From JAIBJN01 sp963748205 (GTDB lineage: Bacteria; Actinomycetota; Thermoleophilia; Gaiellales; Gaiellaceae): a stretch of 64,000 nucleotides of DNA. The stretch spans positions 1 to 64,000 of the forward strand of contig CAVVIB010000019.1 of assembly GCA_963748205.1 (NCBI GenBank), written 5' to 3'. The position numbers were made by a program, and so were the translations under genes. The notes beneath the pieces are model-generated. The model was not told the DNA's origin and searched no databases. It was given only the letters and a program-made list of their open reading frames with translations. Below are positions 1 through 8,047 of the stretch, in pieces; the stretch's first letter is position 1; the number at the start of each line of letters is the position of its first letter.

Positions 1-719
1 TCGCCGAGTCCGTGGGCGAGCGTCCGACGTTCCTCGGCATCGCCGGCGTCGCGCTGGCCCTCGCCGTCTGGGCGCTGCGGACGCCTCCCGTCGCCGCCGA
101 CCCCCAGCCGGTCGCGCAGCTCGCGCGCGCCCTCAAGCGGCCGATCATCCTGGGCGCCCTCTGGCTCATGACGCTCCCCGCACTGCTCTTCGGCGTCCTT
201 GCGGTGCTCGTGCCGCTGGAGCTCGGCGACGCGGGCTGGAGCGCCGCGGCCATCGCGGCGGTCTTCATCTGCGCCGCCGCGATCGAGATGGTCGTCGCGC
301 CCATGCTCGGCCGCTTCTCCGACCAGGTCGGCCGCCTGCTGCCGCTCCGGCTCGCCCTCGGCGCCGCGGTCCTGGTCACGACCGCGCTCGCACTCGCCGA
401 GCGTCCGCTCTTCCTCGCCCCCCTCGTGGTCGCGGCGTCGATCGCGTTCGGAGCTTTCTGGGCGCCTGCGATGGCGCTCCTCTCGGACGGGGCCGAGCGC
501 ATCGGACTGGCGCAGGGCTTCGCCTTCGGGCTCATGAACGCCGCCTGGGGCGGCGGGAACTCGATCGGCCCGTCGCTCGGCGGAGCGCTCGCGGACGTCG
601 CCGGCGACGCGCTTCCGTTCGCCCTCATGGCGCTGGTCTGCGCGGGCACCCTCCTCGCCGTCACGCGTGGCCGCAGAGTCTTCGGCACTCAGCTTGCACG
701 AGTGCCAGAAAGTCCTTGA
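1..719 (+). CDS. MFS transporter, C-terminal part (5' end off window)
   Basis: This is the C-terminal 238 or so residues of a major facilitator superfamily permease; the reading frame is open from the left edge. It shows repeated hydrophobic helices rich in Ala, Leu and Gly, with a loop motif GRFSDQVGR typical of the MFS signature between two helices, consistent with the C-terminal six-helix half. Substrate unknown. The last codons overlap an upstream CIRCE box (684-706), so the 3' end of this gene is also regulatory DNA for groESL. A 94 percent identical but 5'-truncated relative sits at 5068-5883. Confidence 0.8.
   Translation, partial: AESVGERPTFLGIAGVALALAVWALRTPPVAADPQPVAQLARALKRPIILGALWLMTLPALLFGVLAVLVPLELGDAGWSAAAIAAVFICAAAIEMVVAPMLGRFSDQVGRLLPLRLALGAAVLVTTALALAERPLFLAPLVVAASIAFGAFWAPAMALLSDGAERIGLAQGFAFGLMNAAWGGGNSIGPSLGGALADVAGDALPFALMALVCAGTLLAVTRGRRVFGTQLARVPESP
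684..706 (+). promoter_or_regulatory. CIRCE element, distal (HrcA operator), copy 1
   Basis: GGCACTC, nine bases, then GAGTGCC form the inverted repeat characteristic of CIRCE (consensus arms TTAGCACTC / GAGTGCTAA). It lies inside the last codons of the MFS gene and just upstream of the putative -35 of groES. It is one of two CIRCE boxes in front of this operon, 60 bases apart centre to centre being about six helical turns. Binding by HrcA is known for the family; hrcA itself is not in the window. Confidence 0.8.
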
Positions 720-745
720 TCAAGGCTCTGCAGATTCGCTAGGAT
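716..745 (+). promoter_or_regulatory. groESL promoter, copy 1
   Basis: A -35-like TTGATC (716-721) and a -10-like TAGGAT (740-745) are separated by 18 bases. They sit between the two CIRCE boxes, so the proximal box would cover the transcription start. The same pair of hexamers recurs at 5880-5910 in the diverged second copy, which supports function. Confidence 0.6.
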
Positions 746-750
746 GGCGC

Positions 751-775
751 TGGCACTCGATTGAGTCGAGTGCCA
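751..775 (+). promoter_or_regulatory. CIRCE element, proximal (HrcA operator), copy 1
   Basis: TGGCACTC, nine bases (GATTGAGTC), GAGTGCCA. The arms are perfect complements and the nine-base spacer is the CIRCE hallmark. It lies just downstream of the -10 hexamer, where bound HrcA would block groESL transcription until heat or misfolding stress. Confidence 0.88.
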
Positions 776-807
776 GAAAAGACGTCACACGCAAGGAGGA
801 GTGCTGG

Positions 808-1146
808 ATGAACCTTCAGCCACTGGGCGATCGGCTCATCGTCGAGGCGCTCGAGGAGGAAGAGACCACCGCGAGCGGGATCGTTCTCCCCGACACCGCC
901 AAGGAAAAGCCGCAGCGCGGCCGTGTCCTCGCCGTTGGCCCCGGCCCTCGGGACGAGGACGGCGAGTACATCAAGATGGATCTCGAGCCCGGCGACGAGA
1001 TCATCTTCTCGAAGTACGGCGGCACCGACATCAAGCTGGGCGGCGACGACTACCTGATCCTGAGGGAGTCGGACGTCCTCGCCAAGGTGATCGCCGAGAC
1101 GAAGTCCAAGAGCAAGAAGAAGGAGCTGGCCGGCGCCGCCGCCTAG
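808..1146 (+). CDS. groES: Co-chaperonin GroES, copy 1
   Basis: This 112-residue Hsp10 caps the GroEL ring and closes the folding chamber. It starts MNLQPLGDRLIVE and carries the mobile-loop region EETTASGIVLPDTAKEKPQ, followed by the conserved GRVLAVGPG and DEIIFSKYGGTDIK segments. The start is set by a strong AAGGAGGA ribosome site at 793-800. It is longer than the usual 95-100 residues because of a lysine-rich tail (KSKSKKKELAGAAA). It is first in the CIRCE-controlled groES-groEL operon, 37 bases ahead of groEL. A second copy at 5975 differs by a single residue (I to L near the C-terminus). Confidence 0.97.
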   Translation: MNLQPLGDRLIVEALEEEETTASGIVLPDTAKEKPQRGRVLAVGPGPRDEDGEYIKMDLEPGDEIIFSKYGGTDIKLGGDDYLILRESDVLAKVIAETKSKSKKKELAGAAA

Positions 1147-1183
1147 CGGCCGCCGATCAGCACACAGAAACCGGAGGAGTTAT

Positions 1184-2809
1184 ATGGCTCACAAGGAGCT
1201 TCTCTTCAACGAGGACGCACGGCGCGCGCTCGAGCGCGGCGTGAACATCCTCGCTGACGCGGTCAAGGTCACCCTTGGCCCCAAGGGGCGCTACGTCGTG
1301 CTCGACAAGAAGTTCGGCGCGCCCACCATCACCAACGACGGCGTCACGATCGCGCGCGAGATCGAGGTCGAGGACGCCTTCGAGAACCAGGGCGCCCAGC
1401 TCGTCCGCGAGGTCGCCACGGCGACGAACGACGTCGCCGGCGACGGCACGACGACCGCCACCGTCCTGGCCCAGGCCATCGTCCGCGAGGGCCTCAAGAA
1501 CGTCGCTGCCGGCGCGAACCCGATGGGCCTCAAGCGGGGCATCGAGACCGCCGTCGACAGCGTCGTCGAGGATCTGAAGAAGCAGTCGAAGGAGATCTCG
1601 GGCAAGGAGGACATCGCCCGGGTCGCCAGCATCTCGTCGCGCGAGCGCGAGATCGGCGACGTGATCGCCGACGCGATCGAGAAGGTCGGCAAGGACGGCG
1701 TCGTGAACGTCGAGGAGGGCCAGACCTTCGGCCTCGAGCTCGAGTTCACCGAGGGCATGCAGTTCGACAAGGGCTACCTGTCGCCGTACATGGTCACGGA
1801 TCCCGAGCGCATGGAGGCCGTGCTCGACGACCCGTACATCCTCATCGCCAACCAGAAGATCGGCGCCGTCAAGGACATCCTGCCCGTGCTCGAGCAGGTC
1901 ATCCAGGCCGGCCGGCCGCTCCTGATCGTGGCCGAGGACGTCGAGGGCGAGTCCCTCGCGACCATCGTCGTCAACAAGCTGCGCGGCACCTTCACCGCCG
2001 TCGCCGTCAAGGCGCCGGGCTTCGGTGACCGCCGCAAGCGCATGCTCGAGGACATCGCCATCCTGTCCGGCGGCGAGGTCATCACCGAGGAGATGGGCCT
2101 CAAGCTCGAGAACACGAAGCTCTCGCAGCTCGGCCGCGCCCGCAAGGTGGTCGTCACGAAGGACACGACGACGATCATCGACGGCGCCGGCGACTCGGAG
2201 GGCATCAAGGGTCGCATCAAGCAGCTCAAGTCGGAGATCGAGACCACGGACTCGGACTTCGACCGCGAGAAGCTGCAGGAGCGGCTCGCCAAGCTGGCCG
2301 GCGGCGTCGCCGTCATCAAGGTCGGCGCGGCCACCGAGACGGAGATGAAGGAGAAGAAGCATCGCGTCGAGGACGCCCTGCAGGCAACGCGGGCTGCTCT
2401 CGAGGAGGGCATCGTGCCCGGCGGCGGTGTCGCGCTCCTCAACGCCGGCAAGGCCATCAAGCTCGACACGCTCGAGGGCGACGAGCGCACCGGCGCGTCC
2501 ATCGTGGCCCGGTCGCTCGAGGAGCCCGTCCGCCAGCTCGCGCAGAACGCCGGGCTCGAGGGCTCCATCGTCGTCGACAAGATCCGGACCGGTACGAAGG
2601 GCCACGGCCTGAACGTCGACACCGGCGAGTACCAGGACCTGGTCAAGTCGGGGATCATCGACCCGACCATGGTCACCCGCTCGGCGCTCCAGAACGCCGC
2701 TTCGATCGCGAAGAACATCCTCACGACCGAGGCCATCGTCGCGGAGGCGCCCGAGAAGGCCGGCGTCGGCGGCGGTATGCCCGGCGGTATGCCCGACATG
2801 GGCATGTAG
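1184..2809 (+). CDS. groEL: Chaperonin GroEL, copy 1
   Basis: This 541-residue Hsp60 forms the tetradecameric ATP-driven folding chamber. It begins MAHKELLFNEDARRALERG, has the ATP-binding AGDGTTTATVLAQ segment near residue 85 and the EGIVPGGGVALL segment near 405, and ends in the Gly-Met-rich tail GGMPGGMPDMGM typical of housekeeping GroEL. A GGAGGAG ribosome site precedes the ATG by six bases. It is followed by a strong hairpin terminator at 2839. It is almost identical to the copy at 6352 (D to E near residue 126 is the one change I see), so the pair would make one mixed chaperonin pool. Confidence 0.98.
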   Translation: MAHKELLFNEDARRALERGVNILADAVKVTLGPKGRYVVLDKKFGAPTITNDGVTIAREIEVEDAFENQGAQLVREVATATNDVAGDGTTTATVLAQAIVREGLKNVAAGANPMGLKRGIETAVDSVVEDLKKQSKEISGKEDIARVASISSREREIGDVIADAIEKVGKDGVVNVEEGQTFGLELEFTEGMQFDKGYLSPYMVTDPERMEAVLDDPYILIANQKIGAVKDILPVLEQVIQAGRPLLIVAEDVEGESLATIVVNKLRGTFTAVAVKAPGFGDRRKRMLEDIAILSGGEVITEEMGLKLENTKLSQLGRARKVVVTKDTTTIIDGAGDSEGIKGRIKQLKSEIETTDSDFDREKLQERLAKLAGGVAVIKVGAATETEMKEKKHRVEDALQATRAALEEGIVPGGGVALLNAGKAIKLDTLEGDERTGASIVARSLEEPVRQLAQNAGLEGSIVVDKIRTGTKGHGLNVDTGEYQDLVKSGIIDPTMVTRSALQNAASIAKNILTTEAIVAEAPEKAGVGGGMPGGMPDMGM

Positions 2810-2838
2810 TCCGGTCTCCGGACCGTTCGAACGCAACG

Positions 2839-2864
2839 AAGGGGCGGCCCACGGGCCGCCCCTT
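2839..2864 (+). terminator. groESL terminator, copy 1
   Basis: AAGGGGCGGCC, loop CACG, GGCCGCCCCTT: an 11-bp perfect GC-rich stem followed by a short pyrimidine stretch, 29 bases after the groEL stop and 15 bases before the alaX-like start. Confidence 0.8.
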
Positions 2865-2879
2865 CTCTATGCTCGAGCG

Positions 2880-3597
2880 ATGGCCGCGACGGAGGCGCTG
2901 TACGCCGAGGACGCCTATCTGCGGGAGTTCGAGGCCACCGTTCTCGCGGTCGAGCCCAAGAGCGGCGCGTGGCACTCGACCGCACGGCGTTCTTCCCCGG
3001 CGGGGGTGGGCAGCCGCACGATCTGGGCTCGCTCGCGCGGCCTGCCGGTCGAGTCGGTCGCCCGCGACGGCGAGCTGGTCTGGCACGCGCTCGGCGGACG
3101 GTGCCGCTGCCGTCGGAAGGCGAGCGCGTCGAAGGAAAGCTCGACTGGGAGCGCCGGCACGCGCTCATGCGCACGCACACGGCGCTGCACGTCCTCTCCG
3201 CGGTCATCTGGCGCGACCACGAGGCCAAGGTGACGGGCGCGCAGCATGGAGCCCGCTGAGGGGCCGCATGGACTTCGAGCTCGAGGGCCTCTCGGGAGAG
3301 CTCGTGCGCGAGATCGAGGCGCGGGTGAACGAGGAGGTCGCGGCCGACCGTCCGGTCCGCGTCGACTTCCTTCCGCGCGAGGAGGCCGACCGGCGGCCGG
3401 AGCTGATCCGCACCAAGGTCAGCCTGCTCCCGGCGTCGATCACGGTCGTCCGCACGGTCGAGATCGAGGGCCTCGACCTCCAGGCCGACGGCGGGACGCA
3501 CGTCGCGCGCACCGGCGAGGTCGGCACGGTCGCGATCCCCGAGTACAAGAGCAAGGGGCGCCTGAACAAGCGCCTCCAGCTCGCGCTCTCAGACTGA
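2880..3597 (+). pseudogene. AlaX-like alanyl-tRNA editing protein, frameshifted, copy 1
   Basis: The locus encodes a freestanding relative of the AlaRS editing domain, which hydrolyses mischarged Ser- or Gly-tRNA(Ala). Family motifs are readable in three frames: MAATEALYAEDAYLREFEAT at the start, then FFPGGGGQPHDLGSL, the zinc-binding HTALHVLSAV, MDFELEGL and finally GGTHVARTGE. Breaks lie near 2963 (1-base loss relative to copy 2), 3020-3045, 3110-3125 and 3243-3270. The 3020-3045 and 3243-3270 breaks are shared with copy 2; the others are private. The Cys that precedes GGTH in many relatives is Asp here. Either a decaying gene or accumulated base-calling errors. It overlaps the convergent gene at its 3' end by 9 bases. 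Confidence 0.75.
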
Positions 3598-4187
3598 GTA
3601 GCGCTCCTCGGCCCAGGGGTCGGCGTCGTTGGAGTAGCCGAGCTGCTCCCACGTGCCCGGCTCGTCGTCGGCGCGCAGCTCGAGGCCGGTGAGCCACTTG
3701 GCGCTCTTCCAGAAGTAGCGGGACGGCACCACGAGGCGGAGCGGGCCGCCGTGGTCGGGCGCGAGCGGCTCGCCGTCGGCCTCGTAGGCCACGAGCGAGC
3801 CCGGCGTCGTCGAGCACCTCGAGCGGAACGTTGGCACGGTAGTCGCCGACCGCGTGCGCGACGACGAAGCGTGCGGCGGCCGTGGGTCGGGCGAGATCGT
3901 CGAAGCGCACGCCGCGGAAACGGGCGTCGAAGCGGCTCCAGCGAGTCACGCAATGGATGTCGGTCACGATCTCGGTTGCAGACAGGGCGCGGAGCTCGTC
4001 CAGGCCGAGCTCGACCTCCTCCTCGACCTCGCCCCAGATTCGCAGGCGCCAGCCCGCCGGGTCGGCGGCCGGGACGGAGCCGACGTGGAGGACGGGCCAC
4101 TTGTTGCGTCAGGTACTGCCCCGGCGGCAGGCGGGCCGGGTCGAAGCCGGCTTCCAGCACCTTCCGCTCGGCGTTCGACCTGGGCAC
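3589..4187 (-). pseudogene. Molybdopterin-dependent oxidoreductase (sulfite-oxidase fold), frameshifted, copy 1
   Basis: Intact, this would be about 200 residues of the sulfite oxidase/YedY molybdopterin-binding family. Readable motifs in order are GQYLT near the N-terminus, DIHCVTRWSRFDARFRGV with the Cys expected to bind molybdenum, VAHAVGDYRANVPLEVL, HGGPLRLVVPSRYFWKSAKW, and a C-terminal GYSNDADPWAEERYSV. A frame change at about 3799-3806 is shared with copy 2, and an extra base near 4107 is private to this copy. GTG at 4187 is the likely start. No signal peptide is visible, unlike periplasmic MsrP/YedY. Substrate unknown. Confidence 0.7.
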
Positions 4188-4205
4188 GCTGCCTACACTA
4201 GATAC

Positions 4206-4996
4206 GTGGAGACAGCAGCTCTCACCCACGCCGTCGCAGCGCGCCCGCGCGCCTTCGTCGGCGTCACCGGCCCCGAGGCGGCGGATTACCTCCAGCGCAT
4301 GGTCTCCAACGACGTCGAGGCTCTCACGCCCGGCGAGTCGTGCCAGGCGCTCCTCCTGACGCCAAAGGCTCGTGTGATCGCGCCGATGCGCGTCCTGCGG
4401 CGCGGGCCCGAGGACTACCTGCTGCTCACGGAGCCCGAGCTCGGCGAGACCCTGCGCGAACACCTGCTCCGCTCGCGCTTCGCGGCCAAGGCCGAGATCG
4501 CGTTCGAGGAGCACACGTCGACGCTCGTCTTCGGCGGCGCCGAGGGGATCCCAACGACGACTACGGCGAGCCTGCGGTCGAGGTGCTCGACGCAGAGCTC
4601 GAGCCGACGCTCGGCGCGGACGAGCTCGAGGCGCTCCGCATCCGCGCCGGCACGCCGCGCTTCGGGCGCGAGATCGACGACCGCGTCATGCCGGCCGAGG
4701 CCGGCCTCGTCGAGCGGGCCGTGAGCCTGACGAAGGGCTGCTACCCGGGCCAGGAGCCGATCGCCCGCCTCCACTACCGCGGCCACGCGAACCGCGGGCT
4801 GCGGGTGCTGGCGATCGAGGGTGCGGAGCCGCCCGCCGCGGACGCGGAGCTCGTCTACGAGGGCAAGGCGGTCGGCAGGGTGACGAGCACAGCCGCGGTC
4901 GACGGCGGCATCGTCGCCCTCGCGTACGTGCGGGCCGAGGTGCCCGCCGACGCCGAGCTGGACCTCGGCCGGTCGAAAGCCCGGCCGCTACACTGA
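4206..4996 (+). pseudogene. YgfZ/GcvT-like folate-binding protein, frameshifted, copy 1
   Basis: Same gene as the intact 263-residue copy at 9371-10162, but one C is missing in the run at about 4547-4551 (GGATCCCAACG here, GGATCCCCAACG there), which shifts the frame roughly 115 codons in. The C-terminal part with the family signature KGCYPGQE is still open in another frame. GTG at 4206 is the matching start. Known role of the family: tetrahydrofolate-dependent help in Fe-S cluster enzyme assembly or repair. With an intact copy 5 kb away, loss here would be tolerated; a sequencing error is equally possible. Confidence 0.8.
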
Positions 4997-5006
4997 CCCT
5001 CGTCCC

Positions 5007-5067
5007 GCGCCCGTAGCTCAGGGGATAGAGCGCTGCCCTGCGGAGGCAGAGGTCGCACGTTCGAATC
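5007..5067 (+). pseudogene. tRNA-Arg (GCG) lacking its 3' end
   Basis: Identical to the intact tRNA at 10173 through acceptor 5' strand GCGCCCG, D arm, anticodon arm (anticodon GCG) and T loop TTCGAATCG. It then runs directly into MFS coding sequence instead of completing the T stem and the acceptor 3' strand CGGGCGC. It cannot form an acceptor stem. This is the junction of the tandem duplication. Confidence 0.88.
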
Positions 5068-5883
5068 GTCGCCGGCACGCCCAAGGAGCGGCGCGGCGAG
5101 ATGCTCGGCACGGCCATCGGTGCCGCGATCTTCGGCGCCCTCCTCGGCCCGGCGCTCGGCGCGTTCGCCGAGTCCGTGGGCGAACGTCCGACGTTCCTCG
5201 GCATCGCCGGGGTTGCTCTCGTGCTCGCCGTGTGGGCACTGCGGACGCCCCCAGTCGCGGCCGACCCCCAGCCGATCGCCCAACTCGCGCGCGCTCTCAA
5301 GCGGCCGATCATCCTCGGGGCCCTCTGGCTCATGACGCTCCCGGCGCTGCTCTTCGGCGTCCTGGCGGTGCTGGTGCCGCTCGAGCTCGACGACGCCGGC
5401 TGGAGCGCCGCGGCCATCGCGGCAGTCTTCGTCGTGGCCGCGGCGATCGAGATGGTCATCGCCCCGATGCTCGGCCGCTTCTCGGACCGCGTCGGTCGCC
5501 TGCTGCCGCTCCGCATCGCTCTCGGCGCGGCCATTGTCGTCACGACCGCGCTCGCGCTCGCCGAGCGTCCACTCTTCCTCGCGCCGCTCGTAGTTGCGGC
5601 GTCGATCGCGTTCGGCGCCTTCTGGGCGCCCGCGATGGCGCTCCTCTCGGACGGCGCCGAGCGCATCGGGCTCGCCCAGGGCTTCGCCTTCGGGCTCATG
5701 AACGCCGCCTGGGGCGGGGGCAACTCGATCGGGCCCTCGCTCGGCGGAGCGCTCGCGGACGCCGCCGGGGACGCCCTTCCCTTCGCCCTCATGGCGCTGG
5801 TGTGCGCCGGCACCCTCCTCGCCGTCACGCGGGGGCGCAGAGCCTTTGGCACTCAGCTGGCACGAGTGCCAGAAAGTTCTTGA
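5068..5883 (+). pseudogene. MFS transporter, 5'-truncated copy
   Basis: The frame is open from the duplication junction and reads AGTPKERRGEMLGTAIGAA, the loop after transmembrane helix 4 of MFS proteins, then continues to the normal end, so about 130-140 N-terminal residues are missing. The only obvious start, ATG at 5101, would give 260 residues (roughly eight helices). Compared with the gene at 1-719 about 13 of 235 residues differ while the DNA differs far more, mostly at third positions, which is the pattern of selected protein sequence rather than free decay. The 3' end carries the distal CIRCE of the second groESL operon. Confidence 0.82.
5847..5871 (+). promoter_or_regulatory. CIRCE element, distal, copy 2
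   Basis: TGGCACTC, nine bases (AGCTGGCAC), GAGTGCCA. Perfect arms; conserved from copy 1 although the surrounding DNA has diverged, which supports HrcA binding at this second, upstream box. Confidence 0.82.
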
Positions 5884-5910
5884 TCCGACGCTTCGCGGAT
5901 TCGCTAGGAT
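5880..5910 (+). promoter_or_regulatory. groESL promoter, copy 2
   Basis: TTGATC at 5880-5885 and TAGGAT at 5905-5910 with a 19-base spacer (18 in copy 1). Spacer bases differ strongly between copies while both hexamers are kept. The -35 overlaps the MFS stop codon. Confidence 0.6.
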
Positions 5911-5915
5911 TGACC

Positions 5916-5940
5916 TGGCACTCGATTGAGTCGAGTGCCA
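5916..5940 (+). promoter_or_regulatory. CIRCE element, proximal, copy 2
   Basis: TGGCACTC, nine bases (GATTGAGTC), GAGTGCCA, identical to the proximal box of copy 1 including the spacer, and placed directly after the -10 hexamer. Confidence 0.88.
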
Positions 5941-5974
5941 GAAAAGACGATCACATTCCAAGGAGGAGTGCTGG

Positions 5975-6313
5975 ATGAACCTTCAGCCACTGGGCGATCG
6001 GCTCATCGTCGAGGCGCTCGAGGAGGAAGAGACCACCGCAAGCGGGATCGTTCTCCCCGACACCGCCAAGGAAAAGCCGCAGCGCGGCCGCGTCCTCGCC
6101 GTTGGCCCCGGCCCGCGGGACGAGGACGGCGAGTACATCAAGATGGATCTCGAGCCCGGCGACGAGATCATCTTCTCGAAGTACGGCGGCACCGACATCA
6201 AGCTGGGCGGCGACGACTACCTGATCCTGAGGGAGTCGGACGTCCTCGCCAAGGTGCTCGCCGAGACGAAGTCCAAGAGCAAGAAGAAGGAGCTGGCCGG
6301 CGCCGCCGCCTAG
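5975..6313 (+). CDS. groES: Co-chaperonin GroES, copy 2
   Basis: This second 112-residue GroES is identical in protein sequence to copy 1 except L for I close to the Lys-rich tail (KVLAETKSK against KVIAETKSK). It has the same AAGGAGGA ribosome site and the same start MNLQPLGDRLIVE. A longer in-frame reading from further upstream is not supported, because that frame overlaps the promoter and CIRCE. It is first gene of the second groES-groEL operon. Having two near-identical complete groESL operons in tandem is unusual; actinomycetes more often have one groESL plus a separate, diverged groEL. Confidence 0.97.
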   Translation: MNLQPLGDRLIVEALEEEETTASGIVLPDTAKEKPQRGRVLAVGPGPRDEDGEYIKMDLEPGDEIIFSKYGGTDIKLGGDDYLILRESDVLAKVLAETKSKSKKKELAGAAA

Positions 6314-6351
6314 CGGCCGCCGATGCAGCACACAGAAACCGGAGGAGTTAT

Positions 6352-7977
6352 ATGGCTCACAAGGAGCTTCTCTTCAACGAGGACGCACGGCGCGCGCTCG
6401 AGCGCGGCGTGAACATCCTCGCTGACGCGGTCAAGGTCACCCTTGGCCCCAAGGGGCGCTACGTCGTGCTCGACAAGAAGTTCGGCGCGCCCACCATCAC
6501 CAACGACGGCGTCACGATCGCGCGTGAGATCGAGGTCGAGGACGCCTTCGAGAACCAGGGCGCCCAGCTCGTCCGCGAGGTCGCCACAGCGACGAACGAC
6601 GTCGCCGGCGACGGCACGACGACCGCCACCGTCCTGGCTCAGGCCATCGTCCGCGAGGGTCTCAAGAACGTCGCTGCAGGCGCGAACCCGATGGGCCTCA
6701 AGCGGGGCATCGAGACCGCCGTCGAGAGCGTCGTCGAGGATCTGAAGAAGCAGTCGAAGGAGATCTCGGGCAAGGAGGACATCGCCCGGGTCGCCAGCAT
6801 CTCGTCGCGCGAGCGCGAGATCGGCGACGTGATCGCCGACGCGATCGAGAAGGTCGGCAAGGACGGCGTCGTGAACGTCGAGGAGGGCCAGACCTTCGGC
6901 CTCGAGCTCGAGTTCACCGAGGGCATGCAGTTCGACAAGGGCTACCTGTCGCCGTACATGGTCACGGATCCCGAGCGCATGGAGGCCGTGCTCGACGACC
7001 CGTACATCCTCATCGCCAACCAGAAGATCGGCGCGGTCAAGGACATCCTGCCCGTGCTCGAGCAGGTCATCCAGGCCGGCCGTCCGCTCCTGATCGTGGC
7101 CGAGGACGTCGAGGGCGAGTCCCTCGCGACCATCGTCGTCAACAAGCTGCGCGGCACCTTCACCGCCGTCGCCGTCAAGGCGCCGGGCTTCGGTGACCGC
7201 CGCAAGCGCATGCTCGAGGACATCGCCATCCTGTCCGGCGGCGAGGTCATCACCGAGGAGATGGGCCTCAAGCTCGAGAACACGAAGCTCTCGCAGCTCG
7301 GCCGCGCCCGCAAGGTGGTCGTCACGAAGGACACGACGACGATCATCGACGGCGCCGGCGACTCGGAGGGCATCAAGGGTCGCATCAAGCAGCTCAAGTC
7401 GGAGATCGAGACCACGGACTCGGACTTCGACCGCGAGAAGCTGCAGGAGCGGCTCGCCAAGCTGGCCGGCGGCGTCGCCGTCATCAAGGTCGGCGCGGCC
7501 ACCGAGACGGAGATGAAGGAGAAGAAGCACCGCGTCGAGGACGCCCTGCAGGCAACGCGGGCTGCTCTCGAGGAGGGCATCGTGCCCGGTGGCGGTGTCG
7601 CGCTCCTCAACGCCGGCAAGGCCATCAAGCTCGACACGCTCGAGGGCGACGAGCGCACCGGCGCGTCCATCGTGGCCCGGTCGCTCGAGGAGCCCGTCCG
7701 CCAGCTCGCGCAGAACGCCGGGCTCGAGGGCTCCATCGTCGTCGACAAGATCCGGACCGGTACGAAGGGCCACGGCCTGAACGTCGACACCGGCGAGTAC
7801 CAGGACCTGGTCAAGTCGGGGATCATCGACCCGACCATGGTCACCCGCTCGGCGCTCCAGAACGCCGCTTCGATCGCGAAGAACATCCTCACGACCGAGG
7901 CCATCGTCGCGGAGGCGCCCGAGAAGGCCGGCGTCGGCGGCGGTATGCCCGGCGGTATGCCCGACATGGGCATGTAG
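6352..7977 (+). CDS. groEL: Chaperonin GroEL, copy 2
   Basis: This 541-residue GroEL begins MAHKELLFNEDARRALERG and ends GGMPGGMPDMGM, with the ATPase segments in the same places as copy 1. The DNA differs from copy 1 at only a handful of mostly silent sites over 1.6 kb, far fewer than the adjoining MFS region, suggesting recent homogenisation. A GGAGGAG ribosome site lies six bases before the ATG. The operon ends at the hairpin 8007-8032. Confidence 0.98.
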   Translation: MAHKELLFNEDARRALERGVNILADAVKVTLGPKGRYVVLDKKFGAPTITNDGVTIAREIEVEDAFENQGAQLVREVATATNDVAGDGTTTATVLAQAIVREGLKNVAAGANPMGLKRGIETAVESVVEDLKKQSKEISGKEDIARVASISSREREIGDVIADAIEKVGKDGVVNVEEGQTFGLELEFTEGMQFDKGYLSPYMVTDPERMEAVLDDPYILIANQKIGAVKDILPVLEQVIQAGRPLLIVAEDVEGESLATIVVNKLRGTFTAVAVKAPGFGDRRKRMLEDIAILSGGEVITEEMGLKLENTKLSQLGRARKVVVTKDTTTIIDGAGDSEGIKGRIKQLKSEIETTDSDFDREKLQERLAKLAGGVAVIKVGAATETEMKEKKHRVEDALQATRAALEEGIVPGGGVALLNAGKAIKLDTLEGDERTGASIVARSLEEPVRQLAQNAGLEGSIVVDKIRTGTKGHGLNVDTGEYQDLVKSGIIDPTMVTRSALQNAASIAKNILTTEAIVAEAPEKAGVGGGMPGGMPDMGM

Positions 7978-8006
7978 TCCGGTCTCCGGACCGTTCGAAC
8001 GCAACG

Positions 8007-8032
8007 AAGGGGCGGCCCACGGGCCGCCCCTT
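8007..8032 (+). terminator. groESL terminator, copy 2
   Basis: Same 11-bp stem and CACG loop as at 2839-2864, placed between groEL and the alaX-like gene. Confidence 0.8.
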
Positions 8033-8047
8033 CTCTATGCTCGACCG

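Larger units (their letters stand above)
1..5067. repeat. Tandem duplication, copy 1 (5' end outside window)
   Basis: This block carries MFS 3' part, groES, groEL, alaX-like, molybdopterin oxidoreductase, ygfZ and tRNA-Arg in the same order and orientation as 5068-10234. Matching landmarks are offset by 5164-5168 bases (start of window to 5165, groES 808 to 5975, groEL 1184 to 6352). The copy is cut at its right end inside the tRNA-Arg gene, where the sequence passes directly into the interior of a second MFS gene. The left end lies before the window, so whether the first MFS gene is complete cannot be seen. Confidence 0.95.

Noticed and set aside
1157..2836. Long open frame of 559 codons antisense to groEL (and its twin at 6310-8004)
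   Set aside because: It exists because groEL uses strongly GC-biased third positions. Composition is Leu/Asp/Arg-rich without domain motifs, and the frame ends and starts track groEL.
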